In this document: positions 4,126 through 5,378 of the stretch, piece after piece
Numbering within the stretch: the stretch's first letter is position 1
How the letters are laid out: every line of letters begins with the position of its first letter
DNA from: Nanobdellota archaeon
GTDB taxonomy: Archaea; Nanobdellota; Nanobdellia; Pacearchaeales; GW2011-AR1
Direction: 5' to 3'
Assembly (NCBI GenBank): GCA_018816205.1
Contig: JAHIWJ010000097.1
Span: 1-5,378, forward strand
DNA length: 5,378 bases
Notes under the pieces: model-generated
Seen by the model: the letters and a program-made list of their open reading frames with translations, nothing else
Told to the model about the DNA's origin: nothing
Databases searched by the model: none
Program-made: the position numbers and the translations under genes

Positions 4126-5378
4126 TATCCCCACACCCCCGGCTTGTAAACCTTCACATCAATCCAATCAATTGGAATCGTATAATTGCTTCCTTCCTCC
4201 GCCAGATGCGGCACGTTAAACACAAAACTCAAAACACCTTGGTCGTTCACAAAAAGCCCATCTTCCTTAATATCAAACTCCGTCTGAACTACAATCCAAT
4301 CACCCTCACGCTTGGGCGCCACATAATCCGTAATCAAATAATCGACGCTGTCCATTATCCACTCCGGACTATTTATCGGAACAACCTTCTGCTTAAACGG
4401 TCTGAAATACCCGTTCGGCGTAAACGCCAAATACTCCGGGCTCTCAATAATAATATCATTGTTCGGGAAAGTCACCATATATTTTCCAGCTCCAACTTCC
4501 CTATACATCGGCTCGTCCTCAATATTGAAATTAAATGGCTCAACCTCCCCATCCCTGTTGAACAAAATCTTTTGCAATCCTGCAGAGTGATAAGTCATCA
4601 GCTTCAAAGTTACATCCTTATCATAATCAAAATACAGCCTGCTCTGTTTTGTATCAACGCCATAAATCTTATTGTCCGCCAAGAACACCTTATCTGCGAC
4701 AACCTTATTCGAATTAATTCTTATCTTGCTTATCAAGCCATCAAAATCATTAAACTCCAGCTTGTAAACTCCTGGCGCCAACCCGCTTGCCCTCAACATT
4801 CCCGACTGCGTCGTCTCCATCCTCTTGCTGCTGTCCACAATACCGTCGTCCCTCAACTGCGTCAACTCAATAACGCTCCCATCCATATCATAAAGCACAA
4901 CAACCAGCTCGTCGCTTCCTTCATACCAATTAATGTCTTCCTTCTCGACGTAAACTTCCAAGTAATCCGCCGCATAAACATAAAACGTGTGCTTGCCTCT
5001 CAAGTGCAAATCAATCACCGTATCTTCCTGCGTGTAATCATTAACACTATTCACAACCGGCTCAAACTCCTCTGCCGCAATAGTAATCCCACCAAGGTTT
5101 ACCAAACCCGCCTCGTCAACCAGCGGAAGATTCTCATTCAATCTATAAACATCCCCCTTCGCCTGATACCCGCCAACATTAAGCAAGGGATTGTAAAGTC
5201 TCTTGTAAAGATAGTTCCACTCCTCAGCGTTCCTGGCTCCCAGACTTGCCTTCCCATCGCTCGGAAAATCATCCCCAATCCGCGCCTCCACTAAAACTTT
5301 CTCCGCCCCCCTGGCAATCGGCACGTCAAAATAAACCAAATGCCCGGTCAAATTCCTATAGGTGACATCGCCCATCAC
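4125..5378 (-). CDS. large beta-rich, probable cell-surface protein (N-terminus outside the window)
   Basis: The frame is open to the window edge, and the visible 417 residues begin in the middle of a folded domain with no signal peptide, so the start lies beyond 5378; the ATG at 5375 and the GTG at the edge are unlikely starts. I do not recognise the family. The sequence is rich in Asp, Glu, Tyr and Val in short alternating strands, with several beta-sandwich-like blocks: about 8-35, 122-168 (Leu-Arg-Gly-Lys-His-Thr-Phe-Tyr-Val-Tyr-Ala then Tyr-Leu-Glu-Val-Tyr-Val-Glu), 201-225 (Ala-Pro-Gly-Val-Tyr-Lys-Leu-Glu-Phe) and 293-312. It has no Cys at all and no C-terminal membrane helix, as expected for an exported protein anchored, if at all, at its N-terminus. 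It overlaps two membrane-protein genes, which suggests an envelope or S-layer-associated role. No catalytic motif is visible. Confidence 0.6.
   Translation of the reverse strand: MMGDVTYRNLTGHLVYFDVPIARGAEKVLVEARIGDDFPSDGKASLGARNAEEWNYLYKRLYNPLLNVGGYQAKGDVYRLNENLPLVDEAGLVNLGGITIAAEEFEPVVNSVNDYTQEDTVIDLHLRGKHTFYVYAADYLEVYVEKEDINWYEGSDELVVVLYDMDGSVIELTQLRDDGIVDSSKRMETTQSGMLRASGLAPGVYKLEFNDFDGLISKIRINSNKVVADKVFLADNKIYGVDTKQSRLYFDYDKDVTLKLMTYHSAGLQKILFNRDGEVEPFNFNIEDEPMYREVGAGKYMVTFPNNDIIIESPEYLAFTPNGYFRPFKQKVVPINSPEWIMDSVDYLITDYVAPKREGDWIVVQTEFDIKEDGLFVNDQGVLSFVFNVPHLAEEGSNYTIPIDWIDVKVYKPGVWG

Noticed and set aside
4206..5294. 362-aa open frame on the plus strand opposite the large surface gene
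   Set aside because: It is antisense to a frame with normal composition and operon overlaps; its translation is an unnatural Ile/Asn/Arg/Leu-rich string with no domain, and its length follows from the codon bias of the real gene.

Overview
The window looks like a piece of an AT-leaning archaeal genome, probably from an uncultivated, small-genome (DPANN-like) lineage. The evidence is promoter architecture and gene content. Three starts (708+, 1112+, 2585-) have a TTTAAA-type TATA box centred about 24-27 bases upstream of the start codon, the arrangement expected for leaderless archaeal mRNAs. Downstream genes of the minus-strand operon overlap their neighbours and at least one has a clear Shine-Dalgarno site. 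A DUF1616-like membrane protein and an archaeal-type ScpA fit this. The lineage is an inference; there is no rRNA in the window.

Layout. 1-700: a 72-aa two-helix membrane protein (132-350), then about 357 bases without a gene that hold several hairpins and a candidate structured RNA (about 590-660) behind its own TATA-like box. 708-2088 (+): an 85-aa protein of unknown function, then scpA, the kleisin subunit of the SMC chromosome-organising complex, split by a one-base frameshift in an A5 run at 1302-1306. 2089-2222: a gene-free stretch with a 7-bp inverted repeat and a pair of 20-base direct repeats. 2223-2585 (-): an unrecognised 120-aa protein, divergent from cspA (2777-2974, +), a cold-shock protein. 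2983-5378 (-): an operon of four overlapping genes read leftwards: a large beta-rich, probably extracellular protein (N-terminus outside the window), a four-helix membrane protein, a DUF1616-like four-helix protein and a small unrecognised protein. The operon looks like a cell-envelope module.

The most interesting structure is non-coding. A short element with ends like GGCTTTGTTGAAAAAGTC and CAACAAAGCC lies between the divergent promoters at 2629-2706, and a second, decayed copy lies just upstream of the scpA promoter at 968-1069. In both, the right end stops 15-16 bases before a TTTAAA box. The ends resemble, from memory, terminal inverted repeats of IS903-type IS5-family insertion sequences, so this may be a MITE family that has settled at promoters. 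A third, weaker match lies at 572-666 upstream of the 85-aa gene.
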